The notes beneath the pieces are model-generated. The model worked only from the letters and a program-made list of their open reading frames with translations. It was not told the origin of the DNA and searched no databases. Position numbers and translations under genes: made by a program. Below are positions 1-6,590 of a stretch of DNA of 16,130 bases, piece after piece; within the stretch, counting starts at the first letter, position 1, and each line of letters begins with the position of its first letter. Source of the stretch: an uncultured Lachnospiraceae bacterium (lineage in GTDB: Bacteria > Bacillota > Clostridia > Lachnospirales > Lachnospiraceae); assembly GCA_910589635.1 (NCBI GenBank), contig CAJUTD010000061.1, positions 1 through 16,130 of the forward strand, read 5' to 3'.

Positions 1-408
1 GGTGAAGCGTTTTCCAAAGTGTTTGGTTCTTTGGGACCTGCATTTATTGCGGTAGCGATTCTGCTGTTTGCGTTCTCCACGGTTCTCGGCTGGAGCCATT
101 ATGGGACCAAGGCGTTTGAGTATCTCTTTGGCTCAAAGGCAACGATTATTTATCGCGTGATATTCATTGTATTTATTGTATTTGGAGCGACCATGAAGCT
201 GCAATTGGCCTGGGATTTGTCAGACACGTTTAATGGCTTGATGGCGATTCCCAACTTAATCGGTGTGCTGACGTTGTCACCAGTTGTAGTAAAGATTACA
301 GCCAATTATGTACAGCGTAAGATGAAGGGGAGCGATGTGACGCCTATGCTTTCCGCTTTTCCAGAGATTCAGAAGGAACAGGAAAAAGGGCTTGATGAGA
401 GTGACTAA
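1..408 (+). CDS. Sodium/alanine (AGCS family) symporter, C-terminal part
   Basis: This is the 3' end of an amino acid:cation symporter of the alanine/glycine (AGCS) family, an inner-membrane carrier that imports small neutral amino acids with sodium. The frame is open from the first base, so the gene begins outside the window; 135 residues are visible. Family recognition rests on the motif TVLGWSHYGTKAFEYLFG (visible residues 27-44) after a hydrophobic helix (about 11-30). Further hydrophobic segments lie at about 48-65 and 75-100, and a charged cytoplasmic tail follows. The in-frame GTG at 19 is internal and not a real start. The gene converges on the minus-strand membrane genes. I see no plus-strand T run after the shared hairpin at 466-501, so how this gene terminates is unclear. 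Substrate preference cannot be read from the fragment. Confidence 0.88.
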   Translation, partial: GEAFSKVFGSLGPAFIAVAILLFAFSTVLGWSHYGTKAFEYLFGSKATIIYRVIFIVFIVFGATMKLQLAWDLSDTFNGLMAIPNLIGVLTLSPVVVKITANYVQRKMKGSDVTPMLSAFPEIQKEQEKGLDESD

Positions 409-465
409 TCTTAAAAGATGAGTGTTGGAAATTTTATGGATAAATAAAATATGTTATGAAAAAGA

Positions 466-501
466 GGCTGTTGCACGAATATATTACTTCGCGCAACAGC
501 C
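466..501 (-). terminator. Rho-independent terminator for the minus-strand trio
   Basis: A perfect 9-bp stem (466-474 GGCTGTTGC with 493-501 GCAACAGCC) encloses an 18-nt loop. Read on the minus strand the stem is followed by TCTTTTTC, a T run that suits termination of the DUF2752 transcript, whose stop lies 43 bases upstream of the hairpin. On the plus strand the base run after the stem is GTTTCC, so it is a poor terminator for the symporter gene. Both arms resemble the right end of the palindromic element near 2154 (see findings). Confidence 0.7.
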
Positions 502-543
502 GTTTCCATGCATATTTACATATTCTGTTTGTCCAACGGTTGT

Positions 544-918
544 TTACAAGAAATTGCGTACCACTCCATGGCCTAAAAGCAGTACAATGCTGCTGTAGAG
601 GATGATGTGTTGCCAGCGTTTCAGTCTTTTGCTTCCATCCTGTACATAAGTTACCGCACTTCCTAAGAAGACAGCGCCCAGCGGCACAATCAGCAGGAAA
701 AGCATCGGATTGAACAGAAAGGCTCTGCGGAAATCAAATCGCATCAATGCGAGGCACATGCGGGTGGCGCCGCATCCCGGACATTGCAGTCCGGTTGTCT
801 TGTAAATAGGACAGGGAATGGCAATTCCTGTATAACTGACAAATATGCCGTATGCCAGACCTGCGATTAAAATACAAGTTGTATATGTAATAATTCGTAC
901 GAAACGTTTCTTCTTCAT
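544..918 (-). CDS. DUF2752 family membrane protein
   Basis: A 124-residue membrane protein of the DUF2752 family, whose function is not established. The diagnostic motif lies at residues 36-53: CP, then TGL, then CPGCGATR, giving three cysteines (C36, C46, C49) in a zinc-ribbon-like or redox-like arrangement. It is followed by AF..NP (residues 66-71). Hydrophobic helices flank it at about 9-29, 70-92 and 105-120. The start ATG lies only two bases after the stop of the upstream DUF4234 gene. No good ribosome binding site is visible, so translation is probably coupled to that gene. DUF2752 and DUF4234 proteins are often small neighbours in Firmicutes, which I recall rather than derive. It ends 43 bases before the hairpin terminator. 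Confidence 0.85.
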   Translation of the reverse strand: MKKKRFVRIITYTTCILIAGLAYGIFVSYTGIAIPCPIYKTTGLQCPGCGATRMCLALMRFDFRRAFLFNPMLFLLIVPLGAVFLGSAVTYVQDGSKRLKRWQHIILYSSIVLLLGHGVVRNFL

Positions 919-920
919 AA

Positions 921-1262
921 TTATGCCAGCTTATTCAATTCATTTTGCATTAGCGCATATGCAACGATGCCAAAGCCAAACAGGCTCAGCAGGAGGTATG
1001 CAATACCGCTGCTGTTAGAGGGAATGCCACGGTCAGTTTTCGCTTCGTCAATCTTTTCGCCTTGCCGGTATGCCCAGTACAGTCCATAAATATTACAAGT
1101 TACAAACGTCAGAAGGAAGGCGATGACGCCCGAGGTGTCTCCTTCATTTTTAGAAACGGTATTGGTCTCGTCTGTAAGGCAGATGAACCAATAGATACTA
1201 TAAATGCCGCATGTCACGAAGGACAAGAGAATGCATACGGCAATGTTCCTGTTCTCGATCAT
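921..1262 (-). CDS. DUF4234 family small membrane protein
   Basis: A 113-residue protein recognised as DUF4234 from its N-terminus RNIAVCILLSFVTCGIYSIY (residues 4-23) and a second similar hydrophobic hairpin, FLLTFVTCNIYGLYW (about 49-63). The repeated element VTC.IY.(I/L)YW suggests an internal duplication of a helix-turn unit. A third hydrophobic segment occupies about 86-106. No catalytic residues are apparent and the family role is unknown. The start ATG at 1262 has a good site, AAAGGAG, seven bases upstream on the minus strand. A promoter at 1298-1325 lies inside the end of the preceding gene, so this gene and DUF2752 can be expressed separately from the first gene of the trio. Confidence 0.87.
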   Translation of the reverse strand: MIENRNIAVCILLSFVTCGIYSIYWFICLTDETNTVSKNEGDTSGVIAFLLTFVTCNIYGLYWAYRQGEKIDEAKTDRGIPSNSSGIAYLLLSLFGFGIVAYALMQNELNKLA

Positions 1263-1287
1263 AAGTGCTCTCCTTTCGTTTTCAAGC

Positions 1288-1845
1288 CTACTCCCTTATT
1301 ATAGCATATGGACTGTTTTTGTCCACCCTGGAAACTTTCTTTGATTTATAAAACACAATCATCGAAGTGGCTACATCTGCACAAAAGACAAATTGAAGAA
1401 CGCCATAAAGGATCATTTCATTTGCTGATATAGCCTTGCTATCGTAGCTGCGTTTAACGGCAGAAATACCAATTAAACCACTCAAAACAATAGACATCAT
1501 ATCAAAAATCATCAAAATAATGGATAATGCAAATCCAAAAATCGTAATCATACAGGCAGCGCTGATTACAAAAATAACAAGATATGCCGGAATTGAAACT
1601 GTTTTAATCAACATATTTGCACGGCTCAATTCAATAAAATCCCATTTTTCCACTAAACTTACTGCACAAATTGAAATTGCGCAAACCAGGGCCACAACCC
1701 AAATAATGATAAGTATAAGCAGGAAAAGATACGCATTGTTTTGAAAAACACTTTCCATTAAAAAACCGCTGAAAATACAGTATAAACAAAATACAATGGT
1801 ATACGGAAATAACACTATGCTTATCGCAGGCACAAACTTTTTCAT
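1288..1845 (-). CDS. Multi-pass membrane protein, DUF6652-like
   Basis: A 185-residue, very hydrophobic protein. I place the start at the ATG at 1845 because AAGGAGG sits seven bases upstream; a longer reading to 1866 lacks such a site. Predicted membrane segments lie at about 6-28, 39-66, 86-108, 109-130 and 144-166, with a short basic tail. The N-terminus (MKKFVPAISIVLFPYTIVF) resembles the uncharacterised DUF6652 family; this is recognition only and weak. No catalytic motif is visible. The gene is markedly more AT-rich than its neighbours, which hints at separate origin. It is followed after 25 bases by DUF4234 on the same strand. Function unknown. Confidence 0.72.
   Translation of the reverse strand: MKKFVPAISIVLFPYTIVFCLYCIFSGFLMESVFQNNAYLFLLILIIIWVVALVCAISICAVSLVEKWDFIELSRANMLIKTVSIPAYLVIFVISAACMITIFGFALSIILMIFDMMSIVLSGLIGISAVKRSYDSKAISANEMILYGVLQFVFCADVATSMIVFYKSKKVSRVDKNSPYAIIRE
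1298..1325 (-). promoter_or_regulatory. Promoter for DUF4234-DUF2752
   Basis: On the minus strand TGGACA (1325-1320) is followed after 16 bases by TATAAT (1303-1298), which is preceded by TG one base upstream, an extended -10. This is close to the sigma-A consensus. It overlaps the last codons of the upstream membrane gene and would start a transcript near 1291, about 30 bases before the DUF4234 ATG. Confidence 0.6.
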
Positions 1846-1923
1846 TAAATTTCCTCCTTTTCTCAAATTTATTTTATTGCTTTTTCATTTTACTACACTT
1901 TTCAGAATGTGGAAGGTCAATTC

Positions 1924-2201
1924 CACGGAAATCAATTTTGTTAGAAATATCAAATGCCAAAAGGGGTGTGTCGGACTAACATAAATTACAAGCTATAAAT
2001 TTGTTCAAAAGGTTTCCATAGCAAAGCGATGGAAACAACATGCACAAAAATTATCTTGGGAAGCTAGCTTCCCAGAGTGATTTTTGTGCATTCTGTCTTT
2101 GCCGCAATAGCGGCAAGACCTTTTGAACGAAATAATATCTTCGTGCGACAGCCCTAAATTGCATAAGATAATAGAGACAAATATGAAAATTGATTTCCGT
2201 G
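1924..2201. repeat. Perfect 16-bp inverted repeat enclosing the palindromic element
   Basis: CACGGAAATCAATTTT at 1924-1939 is exactly reverse-complemented at 2186-2201. The arms are 246 bases apart and bracket the 1963-2154 element asymmetrically (23 bases on the left, 31 on the right). The arms are too far apart for a simple operator; they may be outer ends of a larger or composite insertion. Confidence 0.6.
1963..2154. mobile_element. MITE-like nested palindromic element (about 190 bp)
   Basis: The ends form an imperfect inverted repeat (left GGGGTGTGTCGGACTAACAT, right end read inward GGGCTGTCGCACGAAGAT). Inside, a perfect 11-bp stem (2003-2013 with 2118-2128, GTTCAAAAGGT) closes three hairpins. 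The first is GTTTCCAT/ATGGAAAC (2012-2019 with 2029-2036). The second is TGCACAAAAAT/ATTTTTGTGCA (2041-2051 with 2080-2090), enclosing the 18-bp perfect palindrome TGGGAAGCTAGCTTCCCA (2057-2074). The third is TTGCCGC/GCGGCAA with a four-base loop (2099-2116). No protein is encoded. Size, terminal repeats and fold fit a non-autonomous miniature transposable element; a structured small RNA is the alternative. Family assignment is not possible from one copy. Confidence 0.55.
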
Positions 2202-2219
2202 AGTCAATTCTGTCCAAAC

Positions 2220-2248
2220 TTGCCAAAATCTAAGATATATCATATAAT
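2220..2248 (+). promoter_or_regulatory. Promoter of the murE gene series
   Basis: TTGCCA (2220-2225) and TATAAT (2243-2248) are separated by exactly 17 bases, differing from the sigma-A consensus at one position. A transcript would start near 2255, about 29 bases before the murE ATG. It lies to the right of the palindromic element, so the element is not part of this transcript's leader. Confidence 0.75.
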
Positions 2249-2283
2249 AAGCTGAATACCCAATTTAGAAAAGAGGAATGACG

Positions 2284-3744
2284 ATGGAGCGATTGGAAAA
2301 GCTGTTAGAACGCCTGGACTATACGGTAGTGCAGGGGAGTACGGACATAGAGATTACAGATCTGGTATACGATTCCAGGAAGGTGAAACCGGGATGTCTG
2401 TTTGTCTGCATCAAAGGTACGGCCGTGGATGGGCATACATTTGCCGGTGAGGTAGCAAAGAAAGGCGCAGCTGCCATTCTGGTGCAGGAGGATGTAGAGG
2501 CGCCGCCAAACGTCACCGTGGTGAAAGTAGCGGACAGCAGGTATGGACTTGCACTTGTCTCCTGTGCATGGTTTCACTATCCGGCAGAGAGATTAAAAGT
2601 TATCGGCGTCACGGGAACAAAAGGTAAGACTACAACTACTTATATGGTAAAATCCATCTTAGAAAATGCAGGATATAAGGTGGGATTGATTGGTACGATT
2701 GAAGCTATTATCGGGGATAACGTCATTCCCGCAAACAATACGACGCCGGAGTCCTGGGTTGTGCAGAGCTATTTTCAGCAGATGGTGGAAGCGGGTTGTC
2801 AGTGTGTGGTGATGGAGGTATCTTCCCAAGGGTTGATGATGCATCGTACGGCCGGCATCCCTTTTGAAATTGGTATTTTTACGAATATTGAGCCAGATCA
2901 TATTGGTCCCGGCGAGCACTCCTCTTTTGAAGAATATATGAGCTGCAAAGGGTTATTATTCCGCCAGTGTAAGATTGGAATTGTCAATGTGGATGACAAA
3001 CATTGGCAGACAGTATTAGAGGGGCATACCTGTGCTTTGGAGACGTTTGGATTCTGTGAGGAGGCGGATTTGCGGGCAAAAGAACCGCAGCTTGTGAAGC
3101 GTCCCGGATATCTGGGAGTTTCCTATCTGGCAAAAGGGCTGGTAAACGCGCCCATTGAAATTGACGTGCCGGGTAAATTCAGCATTTATAATTCCCTGAC
3201 CGCAATTGCCATCTGCCGTCATTTTAACGTGTCAGTGGAGGATATGAAGAAAGCGTTAAAAGAGGCCAAGGTCAAGGGGCGCATTGAGATGGTGAAGGTG
3301 TCTGATAACTTTACGTTGATGATTGACTACGCCCACAATGCCATGAGCTTAGAGAGCTTGCTTACAACGCTCAAAGAATATGAGCCTGCCCGCTTGGTGT
3401 GTTTGTTTGGATGCGGGGGAAACCGTTCAAAGCTCAGGCGCTATGAAATGGGCGAGGTGTCCGGCAGGCTGGCAGACCTGACGGTAATTACTTCGGATAA
3501 TCCCAGGTTTGAGGAACCGCAGGCAATCATAGATGATATTAAGGTTGGTATCGCAAAGACCGACGGCAAATATGTGGAAATTGCGGACAGGAAAGAGGCG
3601 ATCCGTTTTGTGATTGCCAATGGGCAGCCGGGGGATGTGATTGTCCTTGCAGGCAAAGGTCATGAGGATTACCAGGAAATTAAGGGTAAAAAATATCCCA
3701 TGGATGAGCGGGTGCTCATTCAGGAAGTGTTGCAGGAATTATAA
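2284..3744 (+). CDS. murE: MurE-type UDP-MurNAc-tripeptide ligase
   Basis: A 486-residue Mur ligase that adds the third amino acid to UDP-MurNAc-L-Ala-D-Glu in the cytoplasm. Visible are the N-terminal MurE domain (DSRKVKPGCLF, 30-40), the ATP loop GVTGTKGKTTT (108-118), NTTPE (152-156), the C-terminal domain motif DYAHN (348-352), DNPR (405-408) and GKGHEDYQ (457-464). DNPR is the family signature for meso-diaminopimelate rather than lysine. The usual DHLDYHG stretch before the modified lysine is replaced by DHIGPGEH (205-212), with the likely lysine at K222. I chose ATG 2284 rather than 2278 because AGAGGA (2272-2277) gives proper spacing only to 2284. It stands next to priA, outside a division-cell-wall cluster, so it could be a second MurE paralogue. 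Catalysis is well supported; the exact substrate is inferred. Confidence 0.9.
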   Translation: MERLEKLLERLDYTVVQGSTDIEITDLVYDSRKVKPGCLFVCIKGTAVDGHTFAGEVAKKGAAAILVQEDVEAPPNVTVVKVADSRYGLALVSCAWFHYPAERLKVIGVTGTKGKTTTTYMVKSILENAGYKVGLIGTIEAIIGDNVIPANNTTPESWVVQSYFQQMVEAGCQCVVMEVSSQGLMMHRTAGIPFEIGIFTNIEPDHIGPGEHSSFEEYMSCKGLLFRQCKIGIVNVDDKHWQTVLEGHTCALETFGFCEEADLRAKEPQLVKRPGYLGVSYLAKGLVNAPIEIDVPGKFSIYNSLTAIAICRHFNVSVEDMKKALKEAKVKGRIEMVKVSDNFTLMIDYAHNAMSLESLLTTLKEYEPARLVCLFGCGGNRSKLRRYEMGEVSGRLADLTVITSDNPRFEEPQAIIDDIKVGIAKTDGKYVEIADRKEAIRFVIANGQPGDVIVLAGKGHEDYQEIKGKKYPMDERVLIQEVLQEL

Positions 3745-3750
3745 GGCAGG

Positions 3751-3827
3751 AACAGGTGGTAAGTTGATAGTGTACAGAAGGTTCTGTAAAGATAAGCCAT
3801 TTGTGTTCCGCAAAGAAAACAGGTGGT
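3751..3827 (+). other. murE-priA spacer with duplicated AACAGGTGGT
   Basis: The ten bases AACAGGTGGT occur at 3751-3760 and again at 3818-3827; the second copy includes the priA ribosome binding site. Between them lies a 7-bp hairpin TACAGAA/TTCTGTA (3773-3788). No T run follows, so this is not a terminator. The meaning is unclear; it may be a chance duplication or a small translational control region. Confidence 0.35.
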
Positions 3828-3831
3828 GCAA

Positions 3832-6075
3832 ATGGCATTGTATGCGAACGTCATTATAGACATTTCTCATGAAAAACTGGATAAGACCTTTCAGTACAAG
3901 GTGCCGCAGGAGCTGAGAGATAACCTTGCTGTGGGAATGCAGGTGGAGGTGCCTTTTGGCAATGGAAACCGCAGGAACACGGGATATGTGTTGGAGCTGA
4001 CGGATGAACCGGAGTATGATATTACAAAATTGAAAGAAATTGTCGGCGTAGCACAGGGGGGGATTCCCATTGAGTCCCAGCTGATTGCTCTTGCCGGGTG
4101 GATGCGGGAAAACTATGGCGCGACCATGAACCAGGCTTTGAAGACGGTGCTGCCGGTGAAACAAAAAACAAAGGTGAAAAAGCAGTGTTTGGTGCGGCTG
4201 TCTTTGGATAGGGACGAAGCACAAGAAAGGCTCGCCCTGTTTCAAAAGAAACACCATTTGGCGCGGGCCAGGCTTTTATCCAGCCTGATAGAGCAAAATC
4301 CCCTGCCCTATGAGGCAGTGACCGGGAAGCTGCATATCACGGCGTCAGTCATCCGTGCCATGGAAGGACTGGGCATTCTCACTGTGGAGGAGAAGCGCGC
4401 ATACCGCAGTCCCTTGGGAGAGATGAAACAAGGCGGCGGCAGGGTTGTGCTTAATGAGGGGCAAAGGGAAGTTGTAGCGCGCGTCTGGGAAGATTTCTTC
4501 CGGGGAATGCGAAAGACGTACCTGCTCCGCGGCGTTACCGGCAGCGGCAAAACCGCTGTGTACATAGAGATTATCGAAAAATTGGTCAGTACGGGCAGGC
4601 AGGCAATTGTACTGATACCGGAGATTGCGCTGACGTACCAGACCGTGCTCCGTTTTTTCCAGAGGTTTGGGGAGCGCGTGTCAATTCTCAATTCTAAGAT
4701 GTCAAAAGGGGAGCGTTACGACCAGTTCGAGCGAGCCAGGAATGGGGAGCTTGATGTGATGATCGGCCCGCGTTCCGCGTTGTTTACACCGTTTGCCGAG
4801 TTGGGAATGATTATTATTGACGAGGAGCATGAGACGAGCTATAAGAGTGAGACGATGCCTCGTTACCATGCCAGGGAGACGGCTATCGCACGCGCCAAAA
4901 TGGCTGGCGCAAGCGTGCTTTTAGGCTCTGCCACTCCCTCCATAGAGAGCTACTGCCATGCCAGGAATGGCGATTATGTGCTTTTGGAATTAGACAAACG
5001 AATTGAAGAAAAACCATTGCCGGCGTGTTATACGATAGATTTAAGGGAAGAATTAAGGCAAGGCAACCGCTCTATCCTCAGCGAAAAATTACAGGAACTG
5101 ATGGCACAGCGGCTGGCAAAGCATCAGCAGATTATGCTGTTTCTCAACCGCCGGGGTCTGGCAGGCTTTGTCTCCTGCCGCGCCTGTGGGCATGTAATGA
5201 AGTGTCCCCATTGTGACGTCTCACTCAGCCAGCACACGGGCGGAAAACTGGTTTGTCATTATTGCGGCTACACGCAGAGCGCTCCGCAAGTTTGCCCGGA
5301 ATGCGGTTCTAAGTATATCGGCGGCTTTAAGGCGGGCACTCAGAAAATTGAAGAAATTGTAAAAAAGCGTTTTCCCGGGGCGCGTGCGCTGCGCATGGAT
5401 TTAGACACCACTCGCAGTAAAGACGGTTATGAGAAGATTTTGTCTGCATTTGCCAACCAGGAGGCGGATATTCTGATTGGGACGCAGATGATTGTCAAAG
5501 GGCATGATTTCCCGAATGTCACGCTGGTGGGAGTGCTGGCGGCGGATTTGTCTTTGCATGCCGGCGATTTCCATGGTGCGGAACGGACGTTTCAATTGAT
5601 TACCCAGGCAGCGGGGCGTGCAGGGCGCGGGAATTTACCGGGTGAGGTCGTCATACAGACATACAGTCCCCAGCATTATGCGATAGAACTTGCCGGCAGG
5701 CAGGATTACGAGGGATTTTATGAGGCGGAGATTGCTTACCGCAGCTTCGCACATTATCCTCCCTGCGGCCATATGCTGGTGCTGCTGGTTGCCTCTGCGG
5801 ATGAGATGACGGCTATCTTGAGCATAGAACTGCTGGCTAAAAAAATCCGTCAGGCGCAGGAAAAAGGAAAATTGGCAGGTTTACAGGTCATCGGCCCGGC
5901 GCAGGCCGCTGTCGGCAAAATAAAGGATATTTATCGCAGAGTGCTTTATTTCAAGCATCAGGAATACCGGACGCTTGTACAGATGAAAGATGTACTGGAG
6001 CAATTTATCAGTCGCCACCGGGAATTTCAGAGTGTGGCGGTACAGTTCGATTTTGACCCGGTGAATGGGTTTTAG
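3832..6075 (+). CDS. priA: Primosomal protein N' (replication restart helicase PriA)
   Basis: A 747-residue superfamily 2 DNA helicase that reloads the replication machinery at stalled forks. The N-terminal DNA-binding region covers about 1-110. The helicase core starts near 205 with Walker A GVTGSGKT (234-241), Walker B DEEH (330-333), and GSATPS (365-370). A zinc-binding insert carries eight cysteines in four pairs (C449/C452, C458/C461, C475/C478, C488/C491). The second helicase lobe has GTQMIVKGHDFPNVTLVG (550-567) and QAAGRAGRG (592-600). All family hallmarks are intact and length is typical. ATG 3832 is preferred over the in-frame GTG at 3823 because AGGTGG lies five bases before it. 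It follows murE after 87 bases and precedes def by 38. Confidence 0.96.
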   Translation: MALYANVIIDISHEKLDKTFQYKVPQELRDNLAVGMQVEVPFGNGNRRNTGYVLELTDEPEYDITKLKEIVGVAQGGIPIESQLIALAGWMRENYGATMNQALKTVLPVKQKTKVKKQCLVRLSLDRDEAQERLALFQKKHHLARARLLSSLIEQNPLPYEAVTGKLHITASVIRAMEGLGILTVEEKRAYRSPLGEMKQGGGRVVLNEGQREVVARVWEDFFRGMRKTYLLRGVTGSGKTAVYIEIIEKLVSTGRQAIVLIPEIALTYQTVLRFFQRFGERVSILNSKMSKGERYDQFERARNGELDVMIGPRSALFTPFAELGMIIIDEEHETSYKSETMPRYHARETAIARAKMAGASVLLGSATPSIESYCHARNGDYVLLELDKRIEEKPLPACYTIDLREELRQGNRSILSEKLQELMAQRLAKHQQIMLFLNRRGLAGFVSCRACGHVMKCPHCDVSLSQHTGGKLVCHYCGYTQSAPQVCPECGSKYIGGFKAGTQKIEEIVKKRFPGARALRMDLDTTRSKDGYEKILSAFANQEADILIGTQMIVKGHDFPNVTLVGVLAADLSLHAGDFHGAERTFQLITQAAGRAGRGNLPGEVVIQTYSPQHYAIELAGRQDYEGFYEAEIAYRSFAHYPPCGHMLVLLVASADEMTAILSIELLAKKIRQAQEKGKLAGLQVIGPAQAAVGKIKDIYRRVLYFKHQEYRTLVQMKDVLEQFISRHREFQSVAVQFDFDPVNGF

Positions 6076-6113
6076 ATTATACGCATACAATGAATACAAG
6101 AGGAGGAAATGAT

Positions 6114-6590
6114 ATGGCAGTGCGTAACATCCGTCAGATGGGTGACGGGATATTGAATAAGAAATGCAGGGAAATTAAAGCGGTGACACCGCGAATCCAG
6201 GAATTGATCGACGATATGCTGGAGACGATGTATGAGGCAAATGGCGTCGGGTTGGCCGCGCCGCAGGTGGGCGTGTTAAAGCGTGTCGTTGTTGTCGATA
6301 TAGGGGAAGGCCCTATCGTGCTGATTAACCCGAGGCTTATGGAGTCAAGCGGGGAGCAGACCGGAGAGGAAGCCTGCCTGAGCGTGCCTGGGAAATATGG
6401 GATTGTCACACGTCCCATGCATGTGAAAATTGAGGCCTGGGATGAGGATATGCAGCGCGTGGAACTGGAAGGAGATGAACTTTTAGCGCGCGCGTTTTGC
6501 CATGAGATTGAACACTTGGACGGTCATATGTATGTGGAAAAAGTAGAAGATGGGTTGCATGAGGCAGTCTATGAGGAGGAAGATGAATGA
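6114..6590 (+). CDS. def: Peptide deformylase
   Basis: A 158-residue metalloenzyme that removes the formyl group from the N-terminal methionine of new proteins. Its three motifs are present: GVGLAAPQVG (44-53), EACLSVPG (86-93, usually EGCLSVPG) and HEIEHLDG (130-137, where the fourth position is more often Asp). Metal ligands are C88, H130 and H134, with catalytic E131. An acidic tail (EEEDE) closes the protein. ATG 6114 is chosen because AGGAGG lies seven bases before it; an upstream in-frame ATG at 6090 has no such site. Its TGA overlaps the fmt ATG (ATGA), so the two enzymes of formyl-methionine handling are translationally coupled. Confidence 0.96.
   Translation: MAVRNIRQMGDGILNKKCREIKAVTPRIQELIDDMLETMYEANGVGLAAPQVGVLKRVVVVDIGEGPIVLINPRLMESSGEQTGEEACLSVPGKYGIVTRPMHVKIEAWDEDMQRVELEGDELLARAFCHEIEHLDGHMYVEKVEDGLHEAVYEEEDE

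Larger units (their letters stand above)
1846..2283. other. 438-base non-coding gap between divergent genes
   Basis: This gap separates the minus-strand trio from murE. It contains, from left to right: the ribosome binding site of the minus-strand gene (1853-1859); the left arm of a 16-bp inverted repeat (1924-1939); the nested palindromic element (1963-2154); the right arm of that inverted repeat (2186-2201); and the murE promoter (2220-2248). A minus-strand open frame at 2005-2226 simply runs through the palindromes and is not credible as a gene. The region is AT-rich outside the stems. Confidence 0.75.

Noticed and set aside
2005..2226. 73-residue minus-strand open frame in the non-coding gap
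   Set aside because: It runs across the hairpins of the palindromic element and the outer repeat arm, has no convincing ribosome binding site and no recognisable domain.
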